Assembly: GCF_000376245.1 (NCBI RefSeq)
Contig: NZ_AQXM01000044.1
Location: 1 to 43,209 of the forward strand
DNA from: Acaricomes phytoseiuli DSM 14247
GTDB lineage: Bacteria > Actinomycetota > Actinomycetes > Actinomycetales > Micrococcaceae
DNA length: 43,209 bases
Direction of reading: 5' to 3'
How positions within the stretch are numbered: the stretch's first letter is position 1; each line of letters starts with the position of its first letter. The notes below the pieces were generated by a model, which was given only the letters and a program-made list of their open reading frames with translations, searched no databases and was not told the origin of the DNA. Made by a program: the position numbers and the translations under genes. Shown here piece after piece: positions 25,666 to 35,592 of the stretch.

Positions 25666-26480
25666 TTCGCGTGCTCATCATCGAGGACGAGCCGATTGTC
25701 GCCGAAGCGCACGCCCGTTACCTGTAGCGCCTCAATGGTTTCGAGGTCGCCGGCATCGCGCCGGACGCAGAGACCGCGCTGCGCTTCCTGGGCATGTCGG
25801 GAGCCACCCGGACGAGCAGCCCTCCGCCCGCCCATATCAATATCGTCGATGTCCTGCTGCTGGACATGAATCTGCCTGATCTGCACGGCTTGGAACTCGT
25901 GCAGCAGCTGCATGCCGCCGATCACCCAGTGGATATCATCGCGATCACCGCGGCTCGTGAGCTGGCCACGGTGCGGCAGGCGATCGCCGCAGGCGTAGTG
26001 CAGTACCTGATCAAGCCCTTCGCCTTCAGCGCCTTCGCCGAGAAGATGGAGGCCTACCGGGCTTATCGGATCCAGAGCTCGCGGGCAGCCGATGCGCCGG
26101 AGGCCTCAGCGGTTGACCAGAAAGCGGTAGACATGGCTCTGGCCAGCCTGCAGGGCGGGACGGCTCCGCGCCAGCAGCCTGAGCCGCACCTGCCCTTACT
26201 ACCCAAGGGCCTCTCCGAGCAGACGCTGCGCTCCGTGATTCGCTGGCTGCGGTCGGTTCCGGCTCCGGTGTCGGCGCAAGAAGTCACCGATGCCCTGGGG
26301 ATCTCGCGGGTCACTGCGCGCCGTTACCTTGAATATCTGGCGGACCACGGACCGGTACGGAGTTCTCCGCGCTATGGCAGCCCTGGGCGACCTGAGCACG
26401 AGTATTCCTGGAGAGCATCTGCCTCATCTCCATCAGCTCCACCTCAGCGCGGAAACCAGCCGCCAGTCGATCAGGCATGA
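25662..26480 (+). pseudogene. DcuR/CitB-family response regulator, early nonsense codon
   Basis: From the ATG at 25662, overlapping the kinase stop, the reading is MIRVLIIEDEPIVAEAHARYL, then TAG (25725-25727, codon 22), then RLNGFEVAGIAPDAETALRFL in the same frame. CAG (Gln) is expected there, so one C-to-T change explains it. Past the stop the receiver domain is complete, with Asp68 in LLLDMNLPD and Lys118 in LIKPF, and the C-terminal HTH is GISRVTARRYLEYL. About 10 extra residues (MSGATRTSSPPPAHI) lie before the phospho-Asp strand. Without the N-terminal acidic pocket (Glu8, Asp9) an internally started product could not be phosphorylated. It could still be made by readthrough. Confidence 0.85.
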
Positions 26481-26488
26481 ACGCATTA

Positions 26489-26548
26489 TGTATGCACAAA
26501 AAGCCCAAAACTCTCCGATCTTCCCAGTGATTGGTCTCTGTGCATACA
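26489..26548. promoter_or_regulatory. Paired 10-bp inverted boxes, candidate operator of the GntR-prp operon
   Basis: TGTATGCACA (26489-26498) and its exact reverse complement TGTGCATACA (26539-26548) lie 50 bp apart, about five helical turns. The second ends eight bases before the GTG start of the GntR gene. GntR proteins bind short sites of this type as dimers. Two phased sites around the promoter would suit autorepression, possibly by looping. Confidence 0.6.
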
Positions 26549-26556
26549 ATGAGGCT

Positions 26557-27207
26557 GTGCGCGCCAGTGAGAAGGCTTATCAGAGAATCCGGCAGGAGAT
26601 CGTTTCCTGGCAGCTGGCTCCCGGCAGCCTTCTCGGCGAGGTGGAGCTTTCGGCCCGGCTGGGCGTCAGCCGCACGCCCGTTCGGGAGGCTTTGAGCCGC
26701 CTGGTCGCCGAAGGGCTCGCAGCACCCCGCGGAGGGCGCGGAATCGTCGTAAGCGAGCTCTCCCCCAGTACGCTCAACTCCCTTTACGAGCTCCGGCAGA
26801 CTCTGGAATCCGCTGCGGCGGGCTTGGCCGCCGAACGCGGCGAAACTGAGACCTTTACGCAGCTGGCACAGCGCTTCACCCAGGCCCGCACCAGCCTCCA
26901 GGCCGGCATCAAGGCAGAAGCGTACTACGAGCTTTCAGCAGAACTCGACACCGCCCTGGACCAGCAGTGCGGCAATCCTTTCCTGGCGACCGCCCTCAGG
27001 CAATTGCGGCCGCAACTGGCCCGGGCCCGCCGCATGTCCAGGGAACACCGAACCAGACTCGCCGAAACAGCAACCGAGCACGCCAGGATCTGCACGGCGA
27101 TCGCCAGCCGTGACGTCCGACTCGCCCAGGCCGCAACGACCGTCCACCTGCACAACTCACTTAAGCACCTGATGCAGACCATCGAGACCGTAGAGGAATC
27201 CGTATGA
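26557..27207 (+). CDS. GntR-family (FCD type) regulator of the methylcitrate operon
   Basis: From GTG at 26557 the protein has 216 residues: an N-terminal winged helix ([19 protein letters not shown] to [21 protein letters not shown], residues about 6-56) and a C-terminal all-helical FCD ligand domain. I prefer this start because homologues begin near the first helix and because the ATG at 26488 would place the operator boxes inside the coding sequence. The GAGG before the GTG is close but present. The FCD metal/ligand residues look present (Asp in SAELDTALD, His in EHARICTAI and HLHNSL). It overlaps prpD by four bases and probably controls the whole prp operon in response to a methylcitrate-cycle intermediate. 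Confidence 0.88.
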   Translation: MRASEKAYQRIRQEIVSWQLAPGSLLGEVELSARLGVSRTPVREALSRLVAEGLAAPRGGRGIVVSELSPSTLNSLYELRQTLESAAAGLAAERGETETFTQLAQRFTQARTSLQAGIKAEAYYELSAELDTALDQQCGNPFLATALRQLRPQLARARRMSREHRTRLAETATEHARICTAIASRDVRLAQAATTVHLHNSLKHLMQTIETVEESV

Positions 27208-28742
27208 AGAATCACCCCGTTCGGGTCTATCGCAGTGAAGAGGCGCTCCCCCGCAAGGAACAGCTCGCCTACCGGATCGCCGAGGTCGCGGTGGACCCCG
27301 TCGGCGTCGAACCGCAGGTCACCGAGATGATCATCAACCGCATCATCGATAACGCCGCAGTGGCCATCGCCTCGCTCAACCGGGAACCCATCATCGCGGC
27401 CAGGGAGCAGGCCTTGAGCCACGCCGCATCGAAGTATGGCACCGGCTCCGGGGTCTTCGGTATTCCGGAGCGAACCAGCCCGGAGTGGGCGGCATTCGCG
27501 AACGGCGTCGCGGTCCGCGAACTCGACTATCACGACACGTTCCTGGCCGCAGACTATTCGCATCCGGGCGATAACATTCCGCCGATCCTGGCCGTGGCCC
27601 AACACACCGGTAAAAGCGGGCAGGATCTGATCCGCGGCCTGGCCACGGGCTACGAGATCCAGATCGACCTGGTCCGGGCCATCAGCTTGCACAAGCACAA
27701 GATCGATCATGTGGCGCACCTCGGCCCCTCCGCAGCCACCGGGATCGGCACCCTGCTGAGCCTCGACGCGGAGACGATCTTCCAGGCAGTCGGCCAGGCC
27801 CTGCACACCACCACGGCCACCAGGCAGTCCCGGAAGGGCCAGATCTCCACCTGGAAAGCCTACGCCCCGGCCTTCGCCGGCAAAATGGCCATCGAAGCGG
27901 TCGACCGGGCCATGCGCGGGCAGACCTCCCCCGAGCCGATCTATGAGGGCGAAGACGGAGTGATCGCCTGGCTGCTCGACGGCCCCGAGGCGCAGTACGA
28001 GGTACTGCTGCCGGAGGCGGGCGAGCCAAAGCGCGCGATCCTGGACTCCTATACCAAAGAGCACTCCGCGGAGTACCAGGCTCAGGCGTGGATCGACCTG
28101 GCCAGGAGACTGCACCAGCAGCGGCCGGAGCTCGCAGATCCGGAGAACATCGACTCCATCGTGCTCCACACCAGCCACCACACCCACTATGTGATCGGCT
28201 CCGGGGCGAATGACCCGCAGAAATACGACCCCACCGCCTCCCGGGAGACGCTGGACCACTCCATTCCCTATATCTTCGCGGTAGCACTGCAGGACGGACG
28301 CTGGCACCACGTCGATTCCTACACCCCGCAACGTGCCCAGCGGCCGGACACCGTAGCCCTCTGGCACAAGATCAGCACTGCGGAAGACTCTGAATGGACG
28401 CGGCGCTACCACACGACGGACCCGACCGAAAAAGCGTTCGGGGGCCGCGTGGAAATCAGCCTGCGCGATGGCAGCACCGTGACCGACGAGATCGCTGTCG
28501 CGGACGCTCACCCGCTGGGAGCCCGCACCTTCAGCCGGCCGGACTACATCGACAAGCTCCGCAGCCTGGCCGCCGAAGCCGTGGAACCGCAGGAGCTGGA
28601 GCGCTTCCTGATCGCCGTCGAGCGACTTCCGGAACTCGGCCCCGGTGAGCTGGATCAGCTGAATATCCAGGCGAAACCCGGTTATATCTCTACCGTCCCC
28701 GCCGCAGAAGGCACCGGAAACGCAGCGAAAGGAATCTTCTGA
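27204..28742 (+). CDS. prpD: 2-methylcitrate dehydratase
   Basis: PrpD, 512 residues, of the MmgE/PrpD family, dehydrates 2-methylcitrate to 2-methylaconitate in the methylcitrate cycle. Family features include [29 protein letters not shown] with the conserved Asp and His around residue 112-122, a Lys-rich [20 protein letters not shown], and [19 protein letters not shown]. The C-terminal sub-domain holds [13 protein letters not shown]. Length is usual (about 490-510). It overlaps the GntR gene by four bases and prpB by one, indicating a single transcript. The family also includes enzymes for itaconate or other substrates, but the operon leaves little doubt. Confidence 0.95.
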   Translation: MKNHPVRVYRSEEALPRKEQLAYRIAEVAVDPVGVEPQVTEMIINRIIDNAAVAIASLNREPIIAAREQALSHAASKYGTGSGVFGIPERTSPEWAAFANGVAVRELDYHDTFLAADYSHPGDNIPPILAVAQHTGKSGQDLIRGLATGYEIQIDLVRAISLHKHKIDHVAHLGPSAATGIGTLLSLDAETIFQAVGQALHTTTATRQSRKGQISTWKAYAPAFAGKMAIEAVDRAMRGQTSPEPIYEGEDGVIAWLLDGPEAQYEVLLPEAGEPKRAILDSYTKEHSAEYQAQAWIDLARRLHQQRPELADPENIDSIVLHTSHHTHYVIGSGANDPQKYDPTASRETLDHSIPYIFAVALQDGRWHHVDSYTPQRAQRPDTVALWHKISTAEDSEWTRRYHTTDPTEKAFGGRVEISLRDGSTVTDEIAVADAHPLGARTFSRPDYIDKLRSLAAEAVEPQELERFLIAVERLPELGPGELDQLNIQAKPGYISTVPAAEGTGNAAKGIF

Positions 28743-29665
28743 TGCTCTACGCTCGTACGACGCCGCAGCAGAAGCGGCAAGCACTGCGGGAAGGGCTGCG
28801 CTCCGGGCAGCTGCTGCAGCTACCGGGAGCGTTCAACCCGCTCTCCGCGCAGCTGATCCAGGATAAGGGCTTCCCCGGGTTGTACATTTCCGGGGCGGTG
28901 CTCTCCGCTGACCTGGGGCTGCCGGATATCGGCCTGACCACGCTGACCGAAGTGGCCACCAGGGCCCGGCAGATCGCCCGGGTCACGGATCTTCCGGCGA
29001 TCGTGGATGCTGACACCGGGTTCGGGGAACCGATGAACACCGCGCGCAGCGTTCAGGAATTCGAAGACTCCGGTGTGGCCGGACTGCATCTGGAGGATCA
29101 AATCAATCCGAAGAGATGCGGCCATCTGGACGGTAAAGCCGTCGTCAGTCTGGAGACCGCGGTGAAGCGCATCAAAGCTGCTGCCGATGCGCGGCGGGAC
29201 CCTGATTTTCTGATCATGGCCCGGACCGATGCTGCTGCGGTAGAGGGCATCGATGCGGCGATCCGCCGCGCACAGGCTTTCGTCGACGCCGGAGCTGACG
29301 CGATCTTCCCGGAGGCCATGCGCACTCTTGCCGATTTCGAGGCGATGCGCGCTGCTGTCGATATCCCGATCCTGGCCAATATGACCGAATTCGGCAAAAG
29401 CGAGCTCTTCACCGCTCAGCAGCTGGCCGGTGTCGGAGTGAATATGGTCATCTATCCGGTGACGCTGCTGCGCAGTGCGATGGGCGAGGCCGAGCGCACG
29501 CTGGACACTCTGCGGGCTGAGGGCACCCAGAATTCCGCGGTGCCCGGGATGCAGACACGCGCCCGGTTGTACGAACTCGTAGACTACGAGGGATACAACC
29601 GGTTCGACTCGGCGGTATTCGACTTCGACGTGCCGGATGCCTACTCAAAGGAGAGCAGATCATGA
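28742..29665 (+). CDS. prpB: 2-methylisocitrate lyase
   Basis: PrpB, 307 residues, is a TIM-barrel lyase splitting 2-methylisocitrate into pyruvate and succinate. The catalytic loop KRCGH (Cys126) follows EDQINP, the Mg-binding acidic pair is in VDADTGFGE (Asp89, Asp91), and LPGAFNPLSAQL near the N-terminus binds substrate. The length and KRCGH distinguish it from isocitrate lyase (much longer) and from phosphonomutases. It overlaps prpC by four bases (ATGA). Confidence 0.96.
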   Translation: MLYARTTPQQKRQALREGLRSGQLLQLPGAFNPLSAQLIQDKGFPGLYISGAVLSADLGLPDIGLTTLTEVATRARQIARVTDLPAIVDADTGFGEPMNTARSVQEFEDSGVAGLHLEDQINPKRCGHLDGKAVVSLETAVKRIKAAADARRDPDFLIMARTDAAAVEGIDAAIRRAQAFVDAGADAIFPEAMRTLADFEAMRAAVDIPILANMTEFGKSELFTAQQLAGVGVNMVIYPVTLLRSAMGEAERTLDTLRAEGTQNSAVPGMQTRARLYELVDYEGYNRFDSAVFDFDVPDAYSKESRS

Positions 29666-30813
29666 GTTCGCAGGACAACCCGAACCCTCAGAACGATTCA
29701 GGTGCCGCCGAGATCCGCAAGGGCCTCGCCGGTGTTGTCGTCGACTACACGGCGATCTCCAAGGTCAATCCGGAGACCAACTCACTGCTGTACCAGGGAT
29801 ATCCGGTGCAGGAGCTGGCGGCGCAGAAAACCTTCGAAGAAGTCGCTTTGCTGCTCTGGAACGGCGAACTACCCGAAGCCTCGGAACTCACCGCCTTCGA
29901 GGCGATGGAACGGGCGAACCGAGCGTTGGATGAGAAGGTCAAAGCGGCGATCGACCTGCTCCCCGATGACTGCCATCCGATGGATGTCTGCCGTACTGCG
30001 ACCAGCGTGATCGGTGCCGGCCACAGCCTGGCCGAGGATACCTCCGCCGAAGCTCAGCTGCGGAAAGCGCAGGAGCTCTTCGCCGCCATGCCGGCCGTGG
30101 TGGCTTATGATCAACGCCGCCGCCACGGACTGCCGCTGGTACCACCCCGCGAGGATCTGGGCTATTCGGCCAATCTGCTCTGGATGACCTTCGGTGAAGA
30201 AGCCGCACCCGAAGTGGTCGCCGCCTTCAACACCTCGATGATCCTCTACGCCGAGCATTCCTTCAACGCCTCCACCTTCACCGCACGGGTCATCACATCC
30301 ACCCTGGCTGATCTGCATTCCGCCGTCACCGGAGCCATCGGCGCGCTCAAAGGGCCTTTGCACGGCGGGGCCAATGAGGCGGTGATGCATACTTTCGAGG
30401 AGATCAGTGCCGCTGGCGTCGATCCGTCGGAGTGGCTGGCCGATGCCTTGGCGCAGAAGAAGAAAATCATGGGCTTCGGCCACAGGGTCTACAAGAACGG
30501 CGATTCCCGGGTGCCCACGATGCGCGCGGCCCTGGACGATATGGCAGAGCATTACGGCAAGACCGAGCTGCTGGAGCTCTATACCGGTCTTGAAGAGGCC
30601 ATGGCGGAGGCCAAGGACATCAAACCGAACCTGGATTATCCCGCCGGTCTGGTATACCACTTGATGGGTTTCGACACCCCGACCTTCACCCCGTTGTTCG
30701 TCGCGGCGCGGATCACCGGTTGGACCGCGCACATCATGGAACAGGCCGGGGCGAATTCGCTGATCCGGCCGCTCAGCGCCTATAACGGGTCCGATGAGCG
30801 GCACCTGAGCTGA
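29662..30813 (+). CDS. prpC: 2-methylcitrate synthase
   Basis: PrpC, 383 residues, condenses propionyl-CoA with oxaloacetate. The citrate-synthase-fold catalytic residues are His234 (GPLHGGANE), His274 (GFGHRVYK) and Asp338 (GFDTPTFTP). Length and position after prpB mark it as the methylcitrate isoform rather than GltA. It is the last gene of the GntR-prpDBC operon and ends 21 bp from the convergent isochorismate synthase gene. No clear terminator is seen in that gap. Confidence 0.95.
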   Translation: MSSQDNPNPQNDSGAAEIRKGLAGVVVDYTAISKVNPETNSLLYQGYPVQELAAQKTFEEVALLLWNGELPEASELTAFEAMERANRALDEKVKAAIDLLPDDCHPMDVCRTATSVIGAGHSLAEDTSAEAQLRKAQELFAAMPAVVAYDQRRRHGLPLVPPREDLGYSANLLWMTFGEEAAPEVVAAFNTSMILYAEHSFNASTFTARVITSTLADLHSAVTGAIGALKGPLHGGANEAVMHTFEEISAAGVDPSEWLADALAQKKKIMGFGHRVYKNGDSRVPTMRAALDDMAEHYGKTELLELYTGLEEAMAEAKDIKPNLDYPAGLVYHLMGFDTPTFTPLFVAARITGWTAHIMEQAGANSLIRPLSAYNGSDERHLS

Positions 30814-30834
30814 ACGCAACTCAGCGCTGGAATC

Positions 30835-32103
30835 CTAAGATTCGGTTTCGGCCAGCTTGTCCGGGTTGAGCTCCAGAGCCAGGAGCATGGTGTGGAGCTT
30901 GGCCTCCACCTCGGCGAGCTCGGCTTCCGGCAGGCTTCCGGGAACGATGCCGGCTCCGGCGAAAAGCCTGACGGTTTCACGGCCGGCGCTGCCCCCGTTG
31001 CTCACCTCGGCGCAACGGATGGTCACGGCCCATTCGCCGTCGCCGCTGCGGTCCATCCAGCCCACCGCTCCGGCGTAGAAGCCCCGATCCGCGGCTTCAA
31101 GCTCGGTGATGGCATGCTGCGCGGCGCCGGTTGGCCAGCCGCATACTGCCGGCGTCGGATGCAGAGCAGCTGCGAGCTGCAGCGCATTGGGCAGCTCCGC
31201 GGCTGCATCCGACGAAGATGCAGAAGATGCCAGCGGGCGGAGTTCACCGCTGATCCTCGTCGCGAGGTGGATCATCGTATTGGTCAGCAGGATCTCCGGT
31301 TCTGGGGGCACCTCCAGGCTCCGGCACCACGGGGTAAGAGCCTCGGCGACCATCTGCACCACGATGGCGTGCTCGGTGCGGTCCTTGGCCGAATTCCGCA
31401 GGAGCGCCATCCGCTGCTTGTCAACGTCGGGATCGAAGCTGCGTGGAAGCGAGCCGGCTAAGGGTGTGCTGATCACCCGGTCGCCGGTTCTGTTGATCAG
31501 CAGTTCCGGGCTGGCACCGACCATCACCCGTCCCTGCGGCAGCGGTGCCACGAAAACATAGGCGTGCTGATTCTGCCTAACCAGCCGGTTCAGCACCCGA
31601 CGGAGGGGGAGCTTGCCGGCGAGGCGGGCCTGGAAGGATCGGGCCAGCACCGCCTTCTGCAGATCCGCACCCTTCATCAGGGAAAGAGCTTCCCGCACTG
31701 CGGCGAGGTAGTGCTGCGGCTCGCTTTCGGCGGCGAGCGAGAGGGTCTGCGCTGCCGCTTCCGCTTCATCTGCCGGCAGGGGCCAGGAAGCCAGCCCAGC
31801 ATCCCGCAACGGCGCCGAACCCAGGAGCAGATGGCCGGGCTGGGCCGGGTCGAAAGGCACCGCTCCGGCGATCATGTCGTGATCCCGTAACAACCCGGGC
31901 GCCTGCTCTGCCAGTTCGGCTATCGGCAGCTGCACCGTGCGCTCGGGCGAGAGCAGCAGGCCGCCTCTGCCCGAGCCGAACAGAAAGTCATCCCGGCGGT
32001 AGCGGGCGGTGAGCGGCACGGCGGAGTCAGCGGCTGGTACGGAGTCAGCCGCCGGGGCGGTAGGGCTCGTGCCTGGATCGCATGAGGTGGATCGGGAATT
32101 CAT
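30835..32103 (-). CDS. Isochorismate synthase (MenF/EntC family)
   Basis: The 422-residue enzyme isomerises chorismate to isochorismate. The chorismate-binding signatures include LQKAVLARS (catalytic Lys, residue about 148), GASPELL, TPLAGS, LHPTPAVCGWP, DRGFYAGAVGW and AGAGIVPGS. The last 10 residues and the first 30 are variable. No entB/entA or salicylate genes are nearby, so a role in menaquinone synthesis (menF) is more likely than a catechol siderophore, but the rest of the men pathway is not in the window. It begins 9 bp after the xerD stop, so it belongs to the xerD transcript rather than to the accessory block. Confidence 0.9.
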   Translation of the reverse strand: MNSRSTSCDPGTSPTAPAADSVPAADSAVPLTARYRRDDFLFGSGRGGLLLSPERTVQLPIAELAEQAPGLLRDHDMIAGAVPFDPAQPGHLLLGSAPLRDAGLASWPLPADEAEAAAQTLSLAAESEPQHYLAAVREALSLMKGADLQKAVLARSFQARLAGKLPLRRVLNRLVRQNQHAYVFVAPLPQGRVMVGASPELLINRTGDRVISTPLAGSLPRSFDPDVDKQRMALLRNSAKDRTEHAIVVQMVAEALTPWCRSLEVPPEPEILLTNTMIHLATRISGELRPLASSASSSDAAAELPNALQLAAALHPTPAVCGWPTGAAQHAITELEAADRGFYAGAVGWMDRSGDGEWAVTIRCAEVSNGGSAGRETVRLFAGAGIVPGSLPEAELAEVEAKLHTMLLALELNPDKLAETES

Positions 32104-32111
32104 CTGCTGCC

Positions 32112-33119
32112 TTACCTGCTCTCCAGAGCACGAGGGTGCGCCGCGGTGTAGACCTCACGTAGAGTGTCCGCCGTGACCAGAGTGTACACCTGGGTCGTCG
32201 TCACCGAAGCATGGCCCAGGAGCTCCTGGACCACCCGAACATCAGCCCCGCCTTCCAAAAGGTGCGTTGCGAAGGAGTGCCGCAGCGTGTGTGGGGAGAC
32301 ATCAGCGGTGATCCCGGCCCGTTCCGCGGCGGTTTTGAGGATGCTCCAGGCGCTCTGCCTGCTGAGCCGCCCTCCCCTCGTGTTCAGGAACAGCGCCGGC
32401 GTCGCTCCTCCCCGAGCGGCCAGAGCGGCCCGGCCCCGGATCAGGTAGGCGTCCACGGCCTGGGCCGCATACGAGCCCAGCGGAACCACGCGCTCTTTGG
32501 AGCCTTTGCCGAAAAGCTTGACCACCGCGGGCCCCGAGGCCTGGGGCGCAGCGGTGAGCTCGCCCATCACATCATCGACATCGAGGCCGACGGCCTCCGA
32601 GATCCGGGCTCCCGTGGCATACAAGAATTCCAGCAGCGCCCGGTTTCGCAGCCCCGCGGGCGTATCGGCGCTGTACACCTCAAGAAGCGCGATCACCTCG
32701 GAGACCTTGATCGCTTTCGGCAGGCGCCTGCCTGGCAGCGGTGGATGGATCTCGGCGGCTGGATTCGCCGGGCTCAGGCCCTCGAGCGCCCAGTACTTAT
32801 GGAGTCCCCGGATCGCCACGACATTACGGGCCACGGATCGCACACCGAGACCGGAACCGCCGTCTGTCCCGGCGGAAAGGACCTGGAGAAAGTCCGAGAT
32901 CTGCTGACGCGTCACTTCGGCGGGCGACGCGGCGCCCTGCGCCGCGAGGAAACTCAAGTAACGGCTGAGGTCGCGCCGGTATGCGGCAAGGGTGTTCGCC
33001 GCCAGTCCGCGTTCCACCGCCAGATGACGCTCGTATTCGCGCCAGGCCCGGCGCAGCGGGGTAGGAATATCCTCCAGCGACGTGCCCGGCTCACCCGCTG
33101 CTTCCGCCGGGCTCACCAC
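32112..33119 (-). CDS. xerD: Site-specific tyrosine recombinase XerD
   Basis: XerD (with XerC) resolves chromosome dimers at dif. The 335-residue protein has the N-terminal core-binding domain (about 22-110) and the catalytic residues Arg172 (ATGARISE), Lys205 (GKGSKE region), His277 and Arg280 ([20 protein letters not shown]), His303 (GHAS) and Tyr312. All six are intact. Context downstream of Nudix and pyrG is the conserved xerD position. GTG starts occur at 33119 and 33116; the second forms a GTGA overlap with the Nudix gene. The N-terminus is about 20 residues longer than the E. coli protein. Confidence 0.94.
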   Translation of the reverse strand: MVSPAEAAGEPGTSLEDIPTPLRRAWREYERHLAVERGLAANTLAAYRRDLSRYLSFLAAQGAASPAEVTRQQISDFLQVLSAGTDGGSGLGVRSVARNVVAIRGLHKYWALEGLSPANPAAEIHPPLPGRRLPKAIKVSEVIALLEVYSADTPAGLRNRALLEFLYATGARISEAVGLDVDDVMGELTAAPQASGPAVVKLFGKGSKERVVPLGSYAAQAVDAYLIRGRAALAARGGATPALFLNTRGGRLSRQSAWSILKTAAERAGITADVSPHTLRHSFATHLLEGGADVRVVQELLGHASVTTTQVYTLVTADTLREVYTAAHPRALESR

Positions 33120-33790
33120 TCGGTATCTGTTCTGGCGGGCTCTGTTTCAACAGGGCGCGCCGTGATCTGTGCATGCTCGGGCCACGGGGCATCCGCGGGG
33201 CGCAGACTCTCCGGCCCGCCGTGCTGTTGAACCGCGGCAAGCGCCAGTATCCCTGCAATCGTTGTGCCGTTGTGGATACGGCCGGAGAGAACCGCAGCAA
33301 CGGCGGCCTCCAGCGGCTGCCAGTCCAGGACGATCTCCGATTCCTCTTCGGTGCGCTGGTGCCGCTCTGCTTCCGGCACTTCGTGCAGCCCGGTGGCCAG
33401 GTAGATCCGCAGAGCTTCTGATGAGGATCCCGGTGAGTTGTAGAGATCGACGAGCACGCGCCAGTCCTCGGCCCGCAGATCTGCTTCTTCCGCTAATTCT
33501 CTGGCCGCTGCCGTGTGATAGTCCTCACCGTCGATATCAAGTAGCCCGGCGGGCAGTTCCCACAGCATGGAGCGCACCGGATGGCGGTATTGACGCAAAA
33601 GCAGCACTCGGTGCTGTTCGTCCAGCGCAACGACGGCTACTGCCCCCGGATTCTCGATGAAATCACGGGTGAGGGGCTGCTGCGAATCGCTCAGCAGGAA
33701 TGATTCGCGCATGACATCCCAGATCCTGCCGCCAAACATCCGCTGCCGGTCCAGGATCGACCGCTGCACCCTCTGGTCGCGAAGACTCAT
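33113..33790 (-). CDS. Nudix hydrolase (ADP-ribose pyrophosphatase type)
   Basis: The 225-residue protein carries the Nudix box [24 protein letters not shown], a near-match to Gx5Ex7REUxEExGU with the metal-binding EE pair intact. The RQYRHPV segment before it and ELPAGLLD are typical of ADP-ribose pyrophosphatases, which split ADP-ribose to AMP and ribose-5-phosphate. It sits between pyrG and xerD in the conserved order (equivalent to Rv1700) and overlaps xerD. The last 60 residues past the Nudix domain have a low-complexity tail. Confidence 0.9.
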   Translation of the reverse strand: MSLRDQRVQRSILDRQRMFGGRIWDVMRESFLLSDSQQPLTRDFIENPGAVAVVALDEQHRVLLLRQYRHPVRSMLWELPAGLLDIDGEDYHTAAARELAEEADLRAEDWRVLVDLYNSPGSSSEALRIYLATGLHEVPEAERHQRTEEESEIVLDWQPLEAAVAAVLSGRIHNGTTIAGILALAAVQQHGGPESLRPADAPWPEHAQITARPVETEPARTDTEW

Positions 33791-33824
33791 GCTGCTTTTC
33801 CCCTGCTCGCTCCAGAACTCCGGC

Positions 33825-35546
33825 TCAGACCTCTAGCAGCCGGGTTTCGCGCTGGCGCTCCAAAGCCGCCTTGATCAGCCCTGCGAAAAGGGCGTTGGGG
33901 CGCGTGGGGCGGGAGCTCAGTTCCGGATGCGCCTGCGTGGCCACATAGTAAGGGTGGCTCTCGCGCGGCAGCTCGACGTACTCGACCAGCTCGCCGTCCG
34001 GGGACGTGCCGGAGAACACCAGTCCGGCCGCAGACAGCTGATCCCGGTATTTATTGTTCACTTCGTACCGGTGCCGGTGCCGCTCACTCGCGGTCGTCAC
34101 GCCGTAGGTCTCGGCGACCACGGACCCGGGCAAGAGCGTCGCCTCGTAGAGGCCCAGGCGCATCGTACCGCCCAGATCGCCCTTGCCGTCGACAATATCG
34201 AGCTGCTCGGCCATCGTGGCGATCACATGATGCGGGGCATCGGGTTCGAACTCGGAAGACGACGCACCGGCCAGGCCCACGACGTTCCGGGCGTATTCGA
34301 TGACCATGCATTGCAGCCCCAAGCAGAGCCCCAGAACCGGGATCCGGCTCTCCCGGGCGAACCGCAGCGCTCCGAGCTTGCCTTCGAGCCCCCGGATGCC
34401 GAAGCCGCCGGGAACGCAAATGGCATCGACATCGCTCAGCGCCTCGGCCGCTCCCTGCGGGGTTGCGCAGAGGTCCGAGGGAACCCAGCGGATCTTCACT
34501 TTGGCTTGATTTGCGAAACCGCCCGCGCGCAGCGCCTCGGTGACCGAAAGGTAAGCATCGGGAAGGTCGATGTACTTGCCGACCAGCGCCACCTCGACCT
34601 CATCGGCCGGGTTGTGCACGGCAGCCAACAAGGTATCCCAGGTGCCCCAGTCCACGTCGGCGAAGGGCAGGCCCAGCGCCCGGACGATATAGGCATCGAG
34701 GCCCTGGCTGTGCAGAGTCTTGGGAATATCGTAGATACTCGGCGCGTCGGCGGCGTTGATCACCGCGTCGGTGTCGACATCGCACATCCTGCCGATCTTG
34801 GCGCGCATCGCTTCCGGCACTTCCCGGTCCGAGCGGACCACGATCGCCTCGGGCTGGATGCCGATGGATCGCAGTGCGGCCACGGAGTGCTGGGTCGGCT
34901 TGGTCTTGAGCTCCTGGGAGGGGCCGATGTACGGGACCAAGGAGACGTGCAGGAAGAAGACATTGGCCCGGCCGATATCCTGGCGCACTTGGCGAGCCGC
35001 CTCGAGGAAGGGCTGGGATTCGATATCGCCGACGGTGCCGCCGATCTCGGTGATGATGACGTCCGGGGCTTCTTCCAGGTGCTCGGTGGCGGGCAGGCGC
35101 ATACGCCGCTTGATTTCATCGGTGATATGCGGGATCACCTGCACGGTGTCCCCCAGGTACTCGCCTCGGCGCTCTTTGGCGATGACCGTGGAGTAGATCT
35201 GCCCGGTGGTCACATTGGCGCTGCCCTCGAGGCTTTCGTCCAGGAAGCGCTCGTAGTGGCCGATATCCAGATCGGTTTCGGCACCGTCTTCGGTGACGAA
35301 GACCTCGCCGTGCTGGAAGGGGTTCATCGTCCCCGGGTCGACGTTAAGATAGGGGTCGAGCTTCTGCATCGTCACCGACAGGCCCCTGGCTCGGAGCAAG
35401 TGCCCGAGGCTGGAGGCGGTCAGGCCTTTGCCGAGTGAAGAAGCCACACCGCCAGTGACGAAAATATGCCGCGTCACAGAGTCGGATGTGCCGTGAGAAG
35501 GGTCAGATAACCGGGTATCTGCAAGGGATTCAGATCGATGCACCAC
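33825..35546 (-). CDS. pyrG: CTP synthase
   Basis: PyrG makes CTP from UTP, ATP and glutamine. The synthase domain starts at [23 protein letters not shown] and includes [40 protein letters not shown]. The C-terminal glutaminase has [12 protein letters not shown] and the nucleophile Cys in [17 protein letters not shown], with His and Glu in [12 protein letters not shown] start it at the GTG 35546, which gives 573 residues with a 31-residue leader similar to those of Micrococcaceae. GTG at 35477, just before TRHIFV, and ATG at 35675, overlapping recN, are the alternatives. No clear Shine-Dalgarno decides. The steA-mctB pair usually between recN and pyrG is absent. Confidence 0.95.
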   Translation of the reverse strand: MVHRSESLADTRLSDPSHGTSDSVTRHIFVTGGVASSLGKGLTASSLGHLLRARGLSVTMQKLDPYLNVDPGTMNPFQHGEVFVTEDGAETDLDIGHYERFLDESLEGSANVTTGQIYSTVIAKERRGEYLGDTVQVIPHITDEIKRRMRLPATEHLEEAPDVIITEIGGTVGDIESQPFLEAARQVRQDIGRANVFFLHVSLVPYIGPSQELKTKPTQHSVAALRSIGIQPEAIVVRSDREVPEAMRAKIGRMCDVDTDAVINAADAPSIYDIPKTLHSQGLDAYIVRALGLPFADVDWGTWDTLLAAVHNPADEVEVALVGKYIDLPDAYLSVTEALRAGGFANQAKVKIRWVPSDLCATPQGAAEALSDVDAICVPGGFGIRGLEGKLGALRFARESRIPVLGLCLGLQCMVIEYARNVVGLAGASSSEFEPDAPHHVIATMAEQLDIVDGKGDLGGTMRLGLYEATLLPGSVVAETYGVTTASERHRHRYEVNNKYRDQLSAAGLVFSGTSPDGELVEYVELPRESHPYYVATQAHPELSSRPTRPNALFAGLIKAALERQRETRLLEV

Positions 35547-35592
35547 GGAATTCAAGACTAGCACGCTGCAGCCGCTGAAATGGTCATTACCA

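Noticed and set aside
26925-28784. 619-codon minus-strand open frame opposite prpD
   Set aside because: prpD on the plus strand has full family motifs and overlaps its neighbours in an operon; the antisense frame has none.
30835-32103. Isochorismate synthase as part of the siderophore cluster
   Set aside because: It is coupled to xerD on the backbone side, 10 kb from the siderophore genes, with no catechol or salicylate genes near.
33927-35438. 503-codon open frame on the plus strand opposite pyrG
   Set aside because: It is the antisense shadow of a highly conserved gene in high-GC DNA, has no family motif and no ribosome-binding site.
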